Positions 13,401-24,906 of a stretch of 64,000 nt of DNA are shown here, piece by piece. The stretch comes from Botrytis cinerea B05.10. Taxonomy: Eukaryota; Ascomycota; Leotiomycetes; Helotiales; Sclerotiniaceae. Position 1 is the first letter of the stretch. Every line of letters starts with the position of its first letter. Under the pieces are notes generated by a model. It was not told the DNA's origin. It ran no database searches and was given only the letters and a program-made list of their open reading frames with translations. The stretch lies in assembly GCF_000143535.2 (NCBI RefSeq), contig NC_037325.1, positions 1,240,001 through 1,304,000 of the forward strand, read 5' to 3'. Both the position numbers and the translations under genes were made by a program.

Positions 13401-15244
13401 TGGACAAGTGCCAGGTCTTGGTACCTCTCAGAAGTAAAAATAGCATGCTCATGATGACATGATCTATAGATATAATTGAAAACTCCAGAGTCTAATCAGA
13501 TTTATGAAATGGCCACGGCATCACCTTTACATCACCTTACAGAGGCCTACACGCCAGAACCTTGTCAACCCCGCGAAAAGAAAAGCTCTAAACCTGAATA
13601 AAGCCCACAGATAATACGTAGATCATCGAAGCTCCTGGACATATCTCTAATGGACCGATACAATGGTTTAAAACGACATCATGATATAACATGAACATAA
13701 TCACACGAGTGATGAGTAAATCATGAAGTAAGCATCTACAGAGGGAAACATACAAAGAACGATAAGTCCAAAATCGTCCATCGAATCAAATCAGTGAGGA
13801 GCCTTCAGCAAAAATCGTGTATCGTACCCTCCACAAACATGTTGCTCAGAAGCCTCCCTCCTTCCTAGAAAGTTGTATGTTTTCACAACCTTGGATATAT
13901 TCTCAAGCCTCGTATTTACTACCGTCCACTGGTTTTCATTGGCCATATTTGGCCTAAAATTTCACATTAACGATGGTCGTGCATCGGTCTATCCAAAAAC
14001 CAGCACAACTCAAAGTTAATAAGCCCAGTCGAAAGTCTTGCTCTGTTTCTCACCGATCTCGCGGTGCTGTCAAGATTTGGGATACATACAAATCCTCTAA
14101 AAAGTTGATCCATATTATCCGAAGGAAAACATCCCATCACAGCATGAGAATTATCCTCAGAAACATGCCCTTATACAGTAGTTACCTTCAATATCAAGAT
14201 TATATCCCACTGAAAGTGCGAATTTACTGAAATTTTGATCTTGACATACATGACACAGTATACCATTAGCCTGTGGGGGCTGTCGACGGGAAAATGATTT
14301 CCAGACGTCATTACTATATTTATCTCGTTCTGACTTGACGGTAAAACGTAGTATAACTCATCATAGAATATCATCCAGGTGTAAATCTCTCTCGCCAAGA
14401 ACGTTCCAACAAATGAAGCCCTACTATACCTCACGATACTATTCTATCTACCGAAAGAATCATACTTGTATTCAGCTCGATTCGATCTGCTCTTATGATC
14501 CACACAACCTAAATATTTTCAACTAAAATTCCTTTGAATAGCAAGTTAAGTCAAACTTTGAATGTCACATTCATGATCATTAGCGTCTTAACCTATCTAG
14601 TTGTATTAGTCATATAGGTATGGTGAATTTCGACAAACATAGATGATACTTCGTATAAAAATGTGTGCCTAGTGCTGTCCAACAAAGACACAAATCTACC
14701 CTTTTAATTTTCAATTTTCAACAACACATATCGAATATTTTTACAAACACATTCGCTCTCACTTTCTTTCTGGAAGAGAATTTGTTACTCCAATCGCCAC
14801 CAGCATCATAAAATACAGTTACTCTCTTTCCAAGATAACTAAGCTTGAAGATAAATCGGCTGCGCTGTTGATTATCTCTCCTTATCCCGCAAGATATCCA
14901 TACCAGAGGTGTAGCTCAAAATATTTTCTCTCTTCCTCCATCTCTACTATCCCCCTCTATAACCCTAAACCTCACAACAATATTTTACCAGAAGAAGAGG
15001 AACTTCATCGACATCAGATTAGACATCAAATTAACTTCATTAAACCTCAACAAGTTCAGCCTGTCCTGACAATCATTCCTTCTCGGCAGAGCTCAATTTC
15101 TCATAACACATTTTCGAACATACTTCACAACACATTCTATATATTTGAAGCCACACTTTTCCCAAGTTACAACAACACATCACATTTTATTGATCTATTC
15201 AATTATTCAATATCTTTCTCGTCAATATATCAACGATATTGAAG
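10448..15244. other. intergenic, 4.8 kb
   Basis: Long gene-poor stretch. No frame longer than about 90 codons looks like protein, and no tRNA, rRNA or transposon ends were seen. The last 550 bases (about 14690-15244) are C/T/A-rich and G-poor, typical of a long fungal 5' leader, and probably belong to the gene starting at 15245. Confidence 0.5.
11701..11727. repeat. (AG)n microsatellite
   Basis: About 13 uninterrupted AG units in intergenic DNA. Confidence 0.95.
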
Positions 15245-16052
15245 ATGGCGCCAATTGTAGTGTTGACACCGCCTAATAGCACCGAAACCAAGGCGAGCAA
15301 CCTCGTGCCGGTGGCTCATAACATGAATGAGTCCAGTGCGAGAGATTCTCAAGAGTCAGGACAGAACTTAGAATTGTAAGTGTATCTCAAGTTCAGAGCG
15401 TCGCAAAACACAGTCAATTCGACTAACATATATTGCTAGCAGTTGCAATATCAACCTTGACAACATCTCCCCGGTTGAGAACTGGAACGCAAAGTAAGTA
15501 TATGGATTGTCAAAAACCATGCCATACAATCAATTTGGCTAACATTATCTTTACAGAAAGCGGAAACGCCAAGATCTAGCATGGAGCCACCGTAAAGCGA
15601 ATGTTCCAACAAATGGGTATGGATTGACAAAGGAAGAAATGAAAACATACAGAGAGAGTTCGGACAAATTTGAGAATATTCTGGCGGCCCACGCTGCTTC
15701 AGGTGTTATTCCCTACGTAGTAGACTTTAAGATATCGCTTCAAGACTACACAAGATTGCTCAGCGCTCGCGATTCCATCCGCGGAAAACTGCCAATCGGC
15801 GACTCTCTTTTGGCTTCCCTCGAGTTTCTCGAGCGTTGGATTCGTCTAACACCACCTGTCTTCACCAAACCACAGGAGGATACAACGGCTGATAAGTGGA
15901 TTGATAATATGAAGGAACAAAACTTTAGGTTGAGAGAGAGCACGCAGTGGGGACCGCTCTTCAAATTGTACGAACAATGGATCATAGACGAGAATGACTT
16001 CTACGCGCCCCGACATGACTCACTTGACAGTCTTGATTATGATTCTGAATAG
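15245..16052 (+). CDS. hypothetical protein, 226 aa
   Basis: Exons 15245-15375, 15440-15493 and 15557-16052 join in frame (introns of 64 and 63 nt; the donors are all GTAAGT-like). The first 65 residues are polar and disordered-looking, followed by a basic patch KKRKRQ spanning the second splice junction that could serve as a nuclear localisation signal. The rest is predicted to be largely helical, with regularly spaced aromatics (WIRLTPPVF, LYEQWIIDENDFY) and an acidic end. I do not recognise the family. A nuclear role is a guess from the basic patch only. The upstream leader is long and G-poor. Confidence 0.72.
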
Positions 16053-16714
16053 GAATTCTGTATCATCCTTCGCAGCTTGGTAAATTCTAAGTTCTCGATG
16101 TTATGGATGAGGAATACTAAGAATCTGATAGGCTTTTACCAACGGATTAATCATACATAGCGGTAATGAATCCTACACACGAGATGCCTGGTTAGAAACA
16201 GACAAGAGTTTGTGTAATATTGGTCGGTTGGATATAATACATTGCTTGAGGAAAGGCAATCACGAATTCTCGTCTATCACTGTCAGATAGATGGAGATGG
16301 CAACGCTCTTTTCAACCATAAATAATTCGGACCGAGGCGGCTGGTCTACTGGGAGCCGACAATTAATGTCTAATTTTTAATTATAACATCTATTCTGAAA
16401 ATATCTACAATGTAATTTAAGTGAATGATGTTGCATTGCATCCACCGTCTCCCCTTTCCCCAACATTGATCCCCCACCCCATTCCAAAAATAAAACCCAT
16501 GTCTAAGCACCCCAAAATACAACACATGATCCAGTTCCCATCTCATTCTATCTCGTACTACATTTGTTGCCGTTGTAAACACATTCGACGATAAACATGC
16601 CACATTACGAATAAATCACGCCACTTTGACACATTTGTCGATCGATATTATCTTGGGTCCTTCCGATTGCTCCCCGCCAGCGGCACGTATATTTTAAGTT
16701 GTCAACTAAAAAGG
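16053..16714. other. intergenic
   Basis: No credible frame. Holds the 3' region of the preceding gene and the probable promoter of the next candidate. Confidence 0.5.
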
Positions 16715-17266
16715 ATGGGTATTCCCTATCCTAATTGTAACGATTTCACTTTATCTCGATATTTCATGTTGACATATTGAACGTTAATTTTCCAGAAGAG
16801 AGTTTACCATCAATATACACCCTGTAAGTGTTGCCGTATAAATGGCATCTCATATCTTAATATTTTATAATATTCAGAAACTAACAGTTTATTTTAGACA
16901 AGAATCATCCACTTTCCTACAACTCATATTCAATCCATCATATATCTCATCATGCCCCAACAGTAAACCACCCTTCTCCGCCCTTCTCCATCTCCAGACA
17001 ACAAGACACCGCATTCTCCCATATTCCTGCTAACACAACCAGAAGCAAGAACAACCCGATTAGACTCATTAGCAAAAAGACCCCGTCTAAAGTCTGCTCA
17101 TCTAAATTACGAAGTCGACTTGTCACATCACCAGGTACTAGGGATGATGAAATTGCAAATACTAGTGAGGAGGAATTATCCTCAGGCTCAGAAGGGTCTA
17201 CAAGGTCTACTTGCTCTGGGGATTGTGGAAAGATTGGTGGTTGTAAGAGGAAAGAGAAGAGTGTGA
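16715..17266 (+). CDS. candidate small four-exon gene, 106 aa, unknown
   Basis: Assembled by eye; no single long frame marks it. Exons 16715-16718 (ATG G), 16796-16823, 16898-16962 and 17043-17266 join to 321 nt, an exact multiple of three. The second and third introns have textbook signals: GTAAGT..CTAACAG..TTTTAG and GTAAAC..GCTAACAC..CCAG. The first is weaker, and a four-base coding exon is unusual though known in fungi. The product has a basic segment AKRPRLKSAHLNYEVDL and a hydrophobic/basic C-terminus GLLALGIVERLVVVRGKR. No family recognised. Competing readings exist: an acidic plus-strand frame ending at 17280 and an overlapping minus-strand frame (16950-17513). Confidence 0.35.
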
Positions 17267-18871
17267 GTTTGGAGTTCTGAATGTTGGAAGGAGGGAAGGA
17301 GTGGAGGAGGGGAAGAGGGGAATTGAGATGGAACTCGTGATGGAAAGGGTTAGAATCCAACATAGGAAGTTGTGTGAGATGAAGCAGGTGCGGCTCTGTG
17401 GTGGTAGTTTCTTGTAGTACTGGTTTGGTAGAGTAACGTGGGTGAGGTTTCCAAGGGTTTGGTTTCTGTTCATTTTTGGAATGATATGATACCCAACACA
17501 GATTTTGAGGCAATCATCTAAAGCAACATTCTTTGAGAGCAAGAGATCATTCGTGGACCATCGATCATCGTCAATCTCAAGATGTTTGCTTCGATCAGGT
17601 GAAAGCACATGAGGGTTGTGTATGGTGGACTTTGTAGTGATATTTCCTCTCATTTTCATGCTTTCATCTGAGGTTTATCATCTACTGTACCATATGTATA
17701 CGATAAAATTCTCATATTAATTTGAAAAGATATCTCGAGAAAGATATCAATAATCCAGTTGATGAATACAATCTTATCTCAATGCATAATAATGAATTAC
17801 TTAGGTATAGTCACCTCTTCCAACATCTTACAGTTATCCACTCATCAACAGGGAAAAATGCAAGTATTCCTTCAGTATCAATCAACCGCGATCCTCTGAT
17901 AGGACGTGTTTCATTTTGTGAACTCTTTTCACAATCAATAAAAATCGATACCGAGTTTCCATCTCGAGTGCATCACCATGTTATATACTAAGCATATATT
18001 TTAACGAAAGAGTCTCAAATCCATCCCTATGCAAGTAGGCGCAGGGTTGACATAAGAGTGGCTACGACAATGTGCACAGATTAGTGATATATTGCGCGAC
18101 TAAGCGAGGCGACTGAAGTAGATTAGTTGGTGTGGCTATAAGTGCAACTTGTCAGAATTCTAAAGAAGTAAGATCGTCTACATACCGTAGAGCGTCGAGA
18201 GTCTTGAAGTATTGACATTTGACAAATTTGAAATTATGGAGGATCGCTGTCATCTTGGCGTCCAAATTTTACAAGAGAATGTCCGGAACATTGGTAGTGA
18301 TGGCGTCCCATAATATCCTGAGGCTTCTGCTTACCTACCTAGGCAGTGAAGGGTGTCTCGCTTATTTGTGCATCATTTATTGAAGGTGCGAGGGGTTTCA
18401 GCTCTTCTTATGAATGGTGTGAATTGCTACTGACAAATCGATAGTCGGTTAGCTGAGGCAGTGAATCTTAAGATCTTGAGTGCTTTTTTCATTTTGTTCA
18501 CATATACATTGGAGTCCGTCACCTGTTCATTCTATGTTGTTTCAATGGTTAGATTGTATCGGACTGTCTTCAATTTGACGATATAATAAGAACTCGATGA
18601 AAAAGGAAGGATGAAATGTGGCCATACATAACTGGGAAAGGAAGTAACACTGCATATGCTAGATAAGGCAGTTTTGATAGCTTGAAGTTGGTTTTAATTC
18701 AAAATAAGATACAGGGTATTTGTCGATAACGTCTTTCTTCCGTCTTTCAATCGATTCAAACATTGTATAATTCATGTGACCTAGGATTAATTTCTATACG
18801 GTATCACTTCGAACCCACCCATTTTATTATCGAATACACTGGCATGAATAAGCGCGGCTCTGAATTCAATA
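17267..18871. other. intergenic; uncertain minus-strand ORFs
   Basis: Mostly without convincing genes. Minus-strand frames at 17207-17659 (150 codons) and 16950-17513 (187 codons, with a hydrophobic stretch near its end) overlap each other and the candidate on the plus strand. Their composition is Ser/Pro/His-rich and looks like chance translation, so neither is called as a gene. Confidence 0.4.
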
Positions 18872-19341
18872 ATGGCAAAGGAAATTGCAAAGAGCAAGAA
18901 CTTAAAAAGATCTAGGGAAGACGACAAACAACCAATATCAGTCAAGAGGAAAACGAAGCATGACCTCCAAGAAAATGGAGGAGAACAAATCGATATCGAT
19001 TCTTCTTTGAAAAACAAGGCACGGAGAGAGTTCATTCAAAATATGTTAGAAGTATGTTGGGTTCACATGGATTATAATTAGATATATTCCGGCGAGAAAA
19101 TGCTAATGACTAAAAGCTGAAGAAGGAAGATCTGGTGTGCTCGTGTACGGGTTGTAAAATCGGGAGACGTAGAGAGCGTGAAAAGGCAATTTCATTATCA
19201 ATGTATATTCTACAGGAAAAAGACAAACTAATCACGGCTAATCACGGCTGTGGTGAAGAAAAGAGTGAGACCATGATTTTGGTTAGAGCTAGCCCACAGA
19301 GAAAGATGCTAAATAGCAATAGAAAATGTCGCGGTATATGA
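18872..19341 (+). CDS. small basic cysteine-containing protein, 134 aa, unknown
   Basis: Two exons, 18872-19051 and 19117-19341, each an exact number of codons. The 65-nt intron has a GTATGT donor, the branch TGCTAATGAC and an AAAG acceptor. The first half is highly charged (KRSREDDK, KRKTKHD), and the join falls inside a helix, MLE/LKKEDL. The second half contains CSCTGCKIGRRRERE, a CxCxxC cluster followed by an arginine-rich stretch, with further cysteines downstream (HGCG, RKCRG). I do not recognise the family. The clustered Cys and basic residues would suit a small metal- or nucleic-acid-binding protein, but that is inference only. It stands alone, 0.6 kb before DHFR. Confidence 0.5.
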
Positions 19342-19943
19342 ACACAGTTTACCATGCAACAGCCCACCTTGAGGAGAAGATTTCTGGTAAAACTCTTCTC
19401 CAAAACTCAAGATGTAGATTTTGCGCGGATACACCAAGTGTAAGTTCATTTCTTATATTGTGAAACGACAGATTGAAGGCAGCAGACACTAATCGATGAT
19501 AGTGCCCTCTTCAGTCTCACAATATGATATCCAAAGGATCCCCCGTGGAAGTAAATAGCGAAAAAGTTGACGAAGGAGAAAACAACAAAATGAGAGCATC
19601 CAAGAAAGCCCAACGCAAGAGATGAGAAGCCATAGCTATTTGAAGCCAGTTGACATGATACACGAATGTCAAAACCATACAAGGAAGAGTTCAAAGAAGC
19701 GTAGTTCGGAAAGAATAGACTTGTGATTGTGTCATCAATTCTTTCTTCAGATTTCTAGGTACTGGAGGAGAATCTTGAGTGAACCTGTCGTCTGATGAGC
19801 GAGTTGAGGTTGTCACAATGTGAGCTTAGCTTAGTAATCAATTACTACCACCATTTCTTGGTCCGTGCATACATTTCCCCAGACTTCGCAATTTTACCCC
19901 TCCAACCCCTCTATAATTCCTATCATTGTATCTTGAACCCAAT
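19342..19943. other. intergenic upstream of DHFR
   Basis: No credible gene; probable DHFR promoter. Confidence 0.5.
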
Positions 19944-20915
19944 ATGTCCACCAATTCCAACATATCAGCTATGGCTCCTATTAAAGAGTTCACCCTCATC
20001 GTCGCTGCGACGAACAAGATGGGAGTGGGTAAAGGAGGCGGGCTTCCATGGACAGGGTTGAGAAAGGAAATGGCTTATTTTGCGAGAGTTACCAAGAGGG
20101 CTGGTCCTGGGGTATGTATTGCCTGATTTTATTGATAAATTGCCCTACCATTCTTTCTGCCAGCATAGCAATATATGCTACAATGTAAACCTCTCTGTAT
20201 AGCTTTGCATTACTTGCGGATGGAGAATTGGAGCTGGTTCCACTTAACTTCACACCCCTCAATATTCTCCGATAGAGAGCGAGGTAGAAGGGGTGGGCAA
20301 GATATCCTATTCTGAATATTCTCCTCGGGGAAGGTGAGTATGTCTGGAACAGTTTGAGAAGTTACGGAAAATGGGTTAAACTAACTAAGTGCAATTTTTG
20401 AACAGAAAACAAACGCAGTAGTGATGGGGCGCAAAACCTGGGAATCAATCCCTACTAAATTCCGGCCTCTCGCGAATCGGGCAAATTATATGATCAGTCG
20501 AACACAAACCTCTGAACCTTCAGACGTTGATCTCGGTCCTGATGCGCATGCAGCAACAAGTTTGACTAACGCGCTCGAGAAATTGGGATCGAGGAGTCAA
20601 GCAAAAGATTCGAATGATGGCGATGAAAAGGAGATCGATAGAGTTTTCATAATTGGTGGAGGGCAGATATATAAAGCTTCATTGGAACTGAAGGAAGCAA
20701 AGAGAATATTGTTGACCAGGATAATGAATGATTTTGAATGCGATACGTATTTTCCTATTCAATTGAATGAGGATGGGACGGGCAATGGATGGAGAAGGAC
20801 GGATACTCAAGAACTTAGAGAATGGACTGGGGAAGGGGAGGTGGTAGAGGGTGTGAAGGAGGAAGGGGGTGTGAAATATGTCTTCGAAATGTGGGAAAAG
20901 ATTGAGGAATCATGA
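19944..20915 (+). CDS. DFR1: dihydrofolate reductase
   Basis: NADPH-dependent reduction of dihydrofolate to tetrahydrofolate, needed for thymidylate, purine and methionine synthesis. Exons 19944-20111 and 20406-20915 give 225 aa. A second in-frame ATG at 19971 would give 216 aa and sits closer to the conserved beginning FTLIVAATNKMGVGK. Family signatures are GGGLPW (substrate pocket with the following acidic/Lys region), MGRKTWESIP, and VFIIGGGQIYK (NADPH site). The C-terminal part TDTQELREWTG..YVFEMWEK also fits. The insertion around residues 115-135 is polar, as in other filamentous fungi. The 294-nt intron is several times longer than the other introns here, yet has a good branch (AACTAACTAAG) before its AACAG acceptor. 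Confidence 0.95.
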
Positions 20916-21174
20916 AGGGAGAAACATAGACATTGGCGGATCATTGCTTCGAGACGAGTATGATTTGGCAGACAATAGAGTCAGAACATACTTCGACAAT
21001 GCGATGATTTTAAATCGAATCGAAAACCCCTGAGCTACCCGATCCACTTGACTAGTCTCCTCCGCCCCTTACAAGCTCACAGTTGCATACAAATACCTCA
21101 ACTTTCAAGCTTTGCTACAATCAAACATTCGATATTTCTGGATGCCCTCTACCCCTTGAAATTTCGCTCAAATT
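20916..21174. other. intergenic
   Basis: No gene seen; DHFR 3' region. Confidence 0.4.
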
Positions 21175-21472
21175 ATGCCTGAATTTGCGGATCAAACCCA
21201 TTTCTTGCCACTTCTCTTTTCTCTGACATGCGAAGCAGACAATCTAGCAATAAATTCTCCTAAGGATCTCCAAAGAGTAATTTTATTTACTGATTTGCTT
21301 ATTCTCTCTGTTCTGCTCTGTATGTCTATCTCACGAGCAAACCAACCACAAAATCTATCTCAAGCGGGAAGGATTCGAACCAGATATCTCGATTTGTTCG
21401 TCTCGGGGTAGAGAGGATGCCGTAGACGGCGAGATGGAACTGATTACGAAAGCGACGAAGGGAGATTTTTGA
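21175..21472 (+). CDS. candidate small two-exon gene, 69 aa, unknown
   Basis: Exons 21175-21276 (34 codons) and 21365-21472 (36 codons with TGA) join in phase zero over an 88-nt intron running from GTAATT to TCAAG. The product begins MPEFADQTHFLPLL and continues as an amphipathic, then acidic sequence ending ITKATKGDF. The composition is balanced and protein-like, unlike neighbouring noise frames, but I know no family for it. The intron is pyrimidine-rich, with CTGAT and CCAACC as possible branch sites. An alternative is intron read-through, giving a 78-aa product that ends at 21411. Confidence 0.35.
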
Positions 21473-22768
21473 GATACAAGATCTATGATACTAAATTGAT
21501 TGCTGAATTCAAAATACTGCTATGAATCAAGTATGGAATAAATCTGTTCTTTGAACTTCTCCAGGCCAAGGTGCTTGCGGAGAAGGAATTGGACTGCAGA
21601 CAGGCGGTCTATAGAAGATGAATTCAAGGCAATTACTCGTGGAGATTCTTGGGGCCTGAATCCCTGGGCAATTCTAGTAGAGAAGAGAGCATGTGTATTT
21701 ATTTTACATGCATTATGGCATGCTGTGACATACGAGTTATTGTATTGAACAACAAATTCCGTACTTCAAAACTTGACTTTACATTAGTGATCACTAAATC
21801 ATCGGGCGATCTTGGACTTTAATACTACCTCCATAACCTTCAAGAGAATCCCCCTATCAAATTGCTATCTTGATTCTATACCCGTGCTTGTATTCTCCAT
21901 GTATCCTCTGTTTAAACCATACTTCGTGGGAGTTACATCTCAAGAGTGGACTTGCGTTCAATGTCCATCTATATACGAGAGGGTGAATGAAAATTCAGTG
22001 CTTTGATAGCTATCTCCTGAGTAATTGTGTTCTGTGCCAAAAAAAAAAAAAATCCTATGTATGTATTCCTGCAGATACATCTTCAGGATCCAAACAAGAA
22101 AATGACAAAAAAGTGAATACGAGAAAATGAAATCCAGCATCTTTTCGATATTATTGAGCACTCGGCACACCACCACCACCACCACCAACGTAACTTTACC
22201 CGGTCTCGAGAGAGAGTTTATATGCGCGAGTGCATACCTATATAATACAACGAAATGCGCACTGGAACTTCTAGACTTCTAGACTTCTAAACTTCTAAAA
22301 AAAAGACAATATCCATACATCTCACCTGAAGTTTCGCACGCGAAGACATTAGATATGACACATGAGAAAAGAACAGATAGATAGAGAGATAGATAGGGAT
22401 AGGGAGGGAGGAAGATATATCAAGCTGAGACTTGAAAGCTGTGATATTCTTGAGGACGTTCGATTTTATTCTTTCCATTCAAAGAAGTGCGTGTTGATGA
22501 ATGATTTTCACAGACATTAGTTTATCTAGAATTCAAATGTGAAGCTATCCACTCGTAGATCTTTGGGATACGGATCATTTCTTGAGGTCAATCATGGTTG
22601 TATTCATTGCTATCTCATACATTCGTGGATCGTGCTGGTGCTGGTGCTAGTGTACTCATTCGTATGCCTTCTGCCCTGCCTCTCTGCCCCGCCCCTTTGT
22701 GTCCCTCCCCAAATATTACATTCATCATTCTCAATGTCCCCGTAACATGCAAATACATGCGTGCGCAT
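21473..22768. other. intergenic with short microsatellites
   Basis: No credible gene. Contains an A13 run near 22040, a (CAC)n tract at 22166-22188 and repeated CTTCTAGA-like words near 22268-22300. The BTB gene converges on it from the right. Confidence 0.5.
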
Positions 22769-24190
22769 CTAAGAAAAGCTCAATATTCTCTCCACCCCAC
22801 ATTCTCTACAAGTACACCTAAACTCATACTCTTCTCCTTCATCTCTAGGTCCACAATCTGGACATAGAGTCCACTCTTTATCTGCCTCGCCCTCTTCCTT
22901 CGCTTCTGCTAGGACGTCCCGCTCGACAATCTTTTCTACAATCTTTTCCACCTCCACCGGAACTCTCACTTCTCTAATTACCTCTCTGACCCTAACTTCC
23001 GTCCTGCTTCCCAACGTCCTAATTACATCTTCCCAGAACTCACCATTCTCACTCATGACCCGCCATAATTTCCCCTTTACCTCTTCGTTCTCCAGCAATC
23101 CCTCTAGTTCCTGCACTGCAGCTTCTACCAAAGCATTTCTCAAGCCTGGATTCTTTGCTGTCGTTTTCCCATAGATCCGCTTGACACAATCGAAGTAAAT
23201 ATCCAGGTCCGAGATTTGCGTGTGCAGCGTATGACGGAACGATACCGCGGCGAGCGTTTCCAGCGCCGGGATTTGGAGGTGTGAAGCGAGGTAGAAGATT
23301 TGTTCATGCAGAGGGAGAGAGTAGGTAGGGCCGGAGAGGTAGGTGGATGAAGAGGGTGAGGTATTGGGTGGGGGAGAGGGAATCGAGTAGGCGGACGTGT
23401 AGAGGTATTCTAGTAATGCAATGACGGAGTCGAGTGGGAAGGAGGAGAGGTTGAGGATGCTAGGCTTAGTGGGGGTACCGAACTAGGAGGGGGGGTTAGT
23501 TATTTGGTATGTGGGGAGAAGAAACTTAAGTGAAATAGAGAACTTACCATATTGCCAACTCCAGTATTATCAATCATACTCTCCAAAACCGGCGATTGGG
23601 AACATACAACCACTTTATGCGCATTCCATACTCGTACACCATGAAAGATGGTCAAGTCTGAGAATCGTCCTTCAGCTAGAGCTCTATCAAACCGCGTTAG
23701 CTTCAATTGTGTGAAACTGTTTGTCTTTGCTCCGCATTCCGCTCTCCAATCGATCTTCAAACCCCAAACAGATTAACAGGTCAGAGGAAACCCATAAGAA
23801 AACTCACTCTCTCAACGCCAAAAGCGGCCCTTCTAAAACCACTTCATTCTCCTCAAGTCCCGATTCTCTCCCCCCAAATTGCGCAGTTCCACTCCCTACC
23901 CCAAAAGCACTACCGCTTCCATTCCCCAACCCAGCATTCGCATATCCCGCGAACCCACCCTCACTACCACCTTCCCCCACCCTCCCCATCTCCCTCCCCT
24001 TTCCCTTTCCCCTCTCATCCCCCCCACCCAAATTCAACCCACCAATCCCTCTACTCTCCGCATCCACCCCCACACCCATACTCGCACTTCCCATCTCCCT
24101 CTCCTGCATATCCACACCTCCCAACCTCTCGCCCTGCGCCAACTGTTCCTTCCACAATTGTCTAGCAACCTCTTCTTCCGTTGCATCCAT
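22769..24190 (-). CDS. BTB/POZ domain protein with C-terminal cysteine cluster
   Basis: Three exons predicted: 24190-23808, 23716-23548 and 23482-22769, giving 421 aa. The first exon (about 128 aa) starts MDATEEEVARQLW and is then very rich in Gly, Ser and Glu. The BTB fold follows: GRFSDLTIFHGVRVWNAHKVVVCSQSPV, a polar linker, then LNLSSFPLDSVIALLEYLYTSAY and the helical end. BTB domains dimerise and often recruit cullin-3 or chromatin partners. After a helical charged stretch with Val/Glu repeats (VEKIVEKIVERDV), the last 30 residues carry LCPDCG..FRCTCRECG, arranged like a small zinc-binding knuckle. The second intron is secure (GTAAGT..CCTAG). The first is less so: GTGAGT at 23807 to AAACAG ending at 23717, with other acceptors possible, so the junction before the BTB domain may shift. 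Confidence 0.82.
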
Positions 24191-24596
24191 CAATTTTCCT
24201 TCTCCTTCTCCTCGTGAAAGCTGCTCTCGAAAAAGGAAGAGAAAAAATATTTCAAATGTAAAAAAGCGAGCTCTGCGCGATATTCAACCTGGAAGTATCT
24301 CCTCCCCCAAAGCACAATTTATGCGCCTTCCCTTCTCAACAAAGAAGCGCGTTCATGAAGATTTCCTTTCTTTCTTTCTTTCGTTCTTCTTCGATTCTGG
24401 CGCCGATGTAGGGGTGAGTGTGAGTGTAAATTCAAATCCAAACTCAGATCTGGAGATCAGTGAAAATCACCTTTATGTTGTTTATCTGCACCTATCTCTA
24501 TGATCTTCTCGTGATAACTAGAGAATTTTCCTTTCGATATCCGAGATATGTTGATGTGTGCTTTGATCCTTATCTTGGTTTCGATTTCGACCTCGA

Positions 24597-24632
24597 TGTT
24601 GAAGTTGAAGTTGAAATTGAAGTTGATATTGA
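24597..24632. repeat. (GTTGAA)n imperfect hexamer repeat
   Basis: About six imperfect GTTGAA units. Confidence 0.8.
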
Positions 24633-24860
24633 GAGCCCCAATATCGCCGCTGTAAATCCCAAACCCAAACACACACACGAATTTCCCTCGCAGCGAGCAA
24701 CGCGTGTCACGGAATCGATAGGATTAAAAGGTTCCACGCGTTGCATTTATTTCATATTGATATGATTGGGATTCCGACAAAAGATTCGTGCGAGGAAAGG
24801 AGCTCTTCTCAGAATCAATTGCGTCCGTTTTGATATTTATTTTAGCGAGGCAAAAACTAA

Positions 24861-24906
24861 AGTACAGTACAGTACAGTACAGTGAAGTGAAGTGAAGTGA
24901 AGTGAA
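24861..24906. repeat. compound pentamer repeat (AGTAC)n(AGTGA)n
   Basis: Four AGTAC units pass directly into about five AGTGA units, which differ at the last two bases. Confidence 0.9.

Noticed and set aside
14868..15242. 124-codon ORF ending just before the ATG at 15245
   Set aside because: It begins with TTG, has no ATG and is low complexity; it is most likely 5' leader sequence.
16950..17659. Two overlapping minus-strand ORFs (187 and 150 codons)
   Set aside because: They use different frames of the same DNA, with Ser/Pro/His-rich noise-like composition and no splice that joins them well.
21360..21440. Possible minus-strand tRNA from a GGTTCGAATCC string
   Set aside because: The T-stem outer pairs do not form and there is no A box at the right distance. 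The stretch fits better as coding sequence of a small candidate gene.
23721..24503. 260-codon plus-strand ORF, Pro/Ser-rich
   Set aside because: It is antisense to the Gly/Glu-rich first exon of the BTB gene. Its composition mirrors that exon, and no family resemblance is seen.
24460..24765. ORF with Val-Glu repeats
   Set aside because: It arises from the GTTGAA repeat tract.
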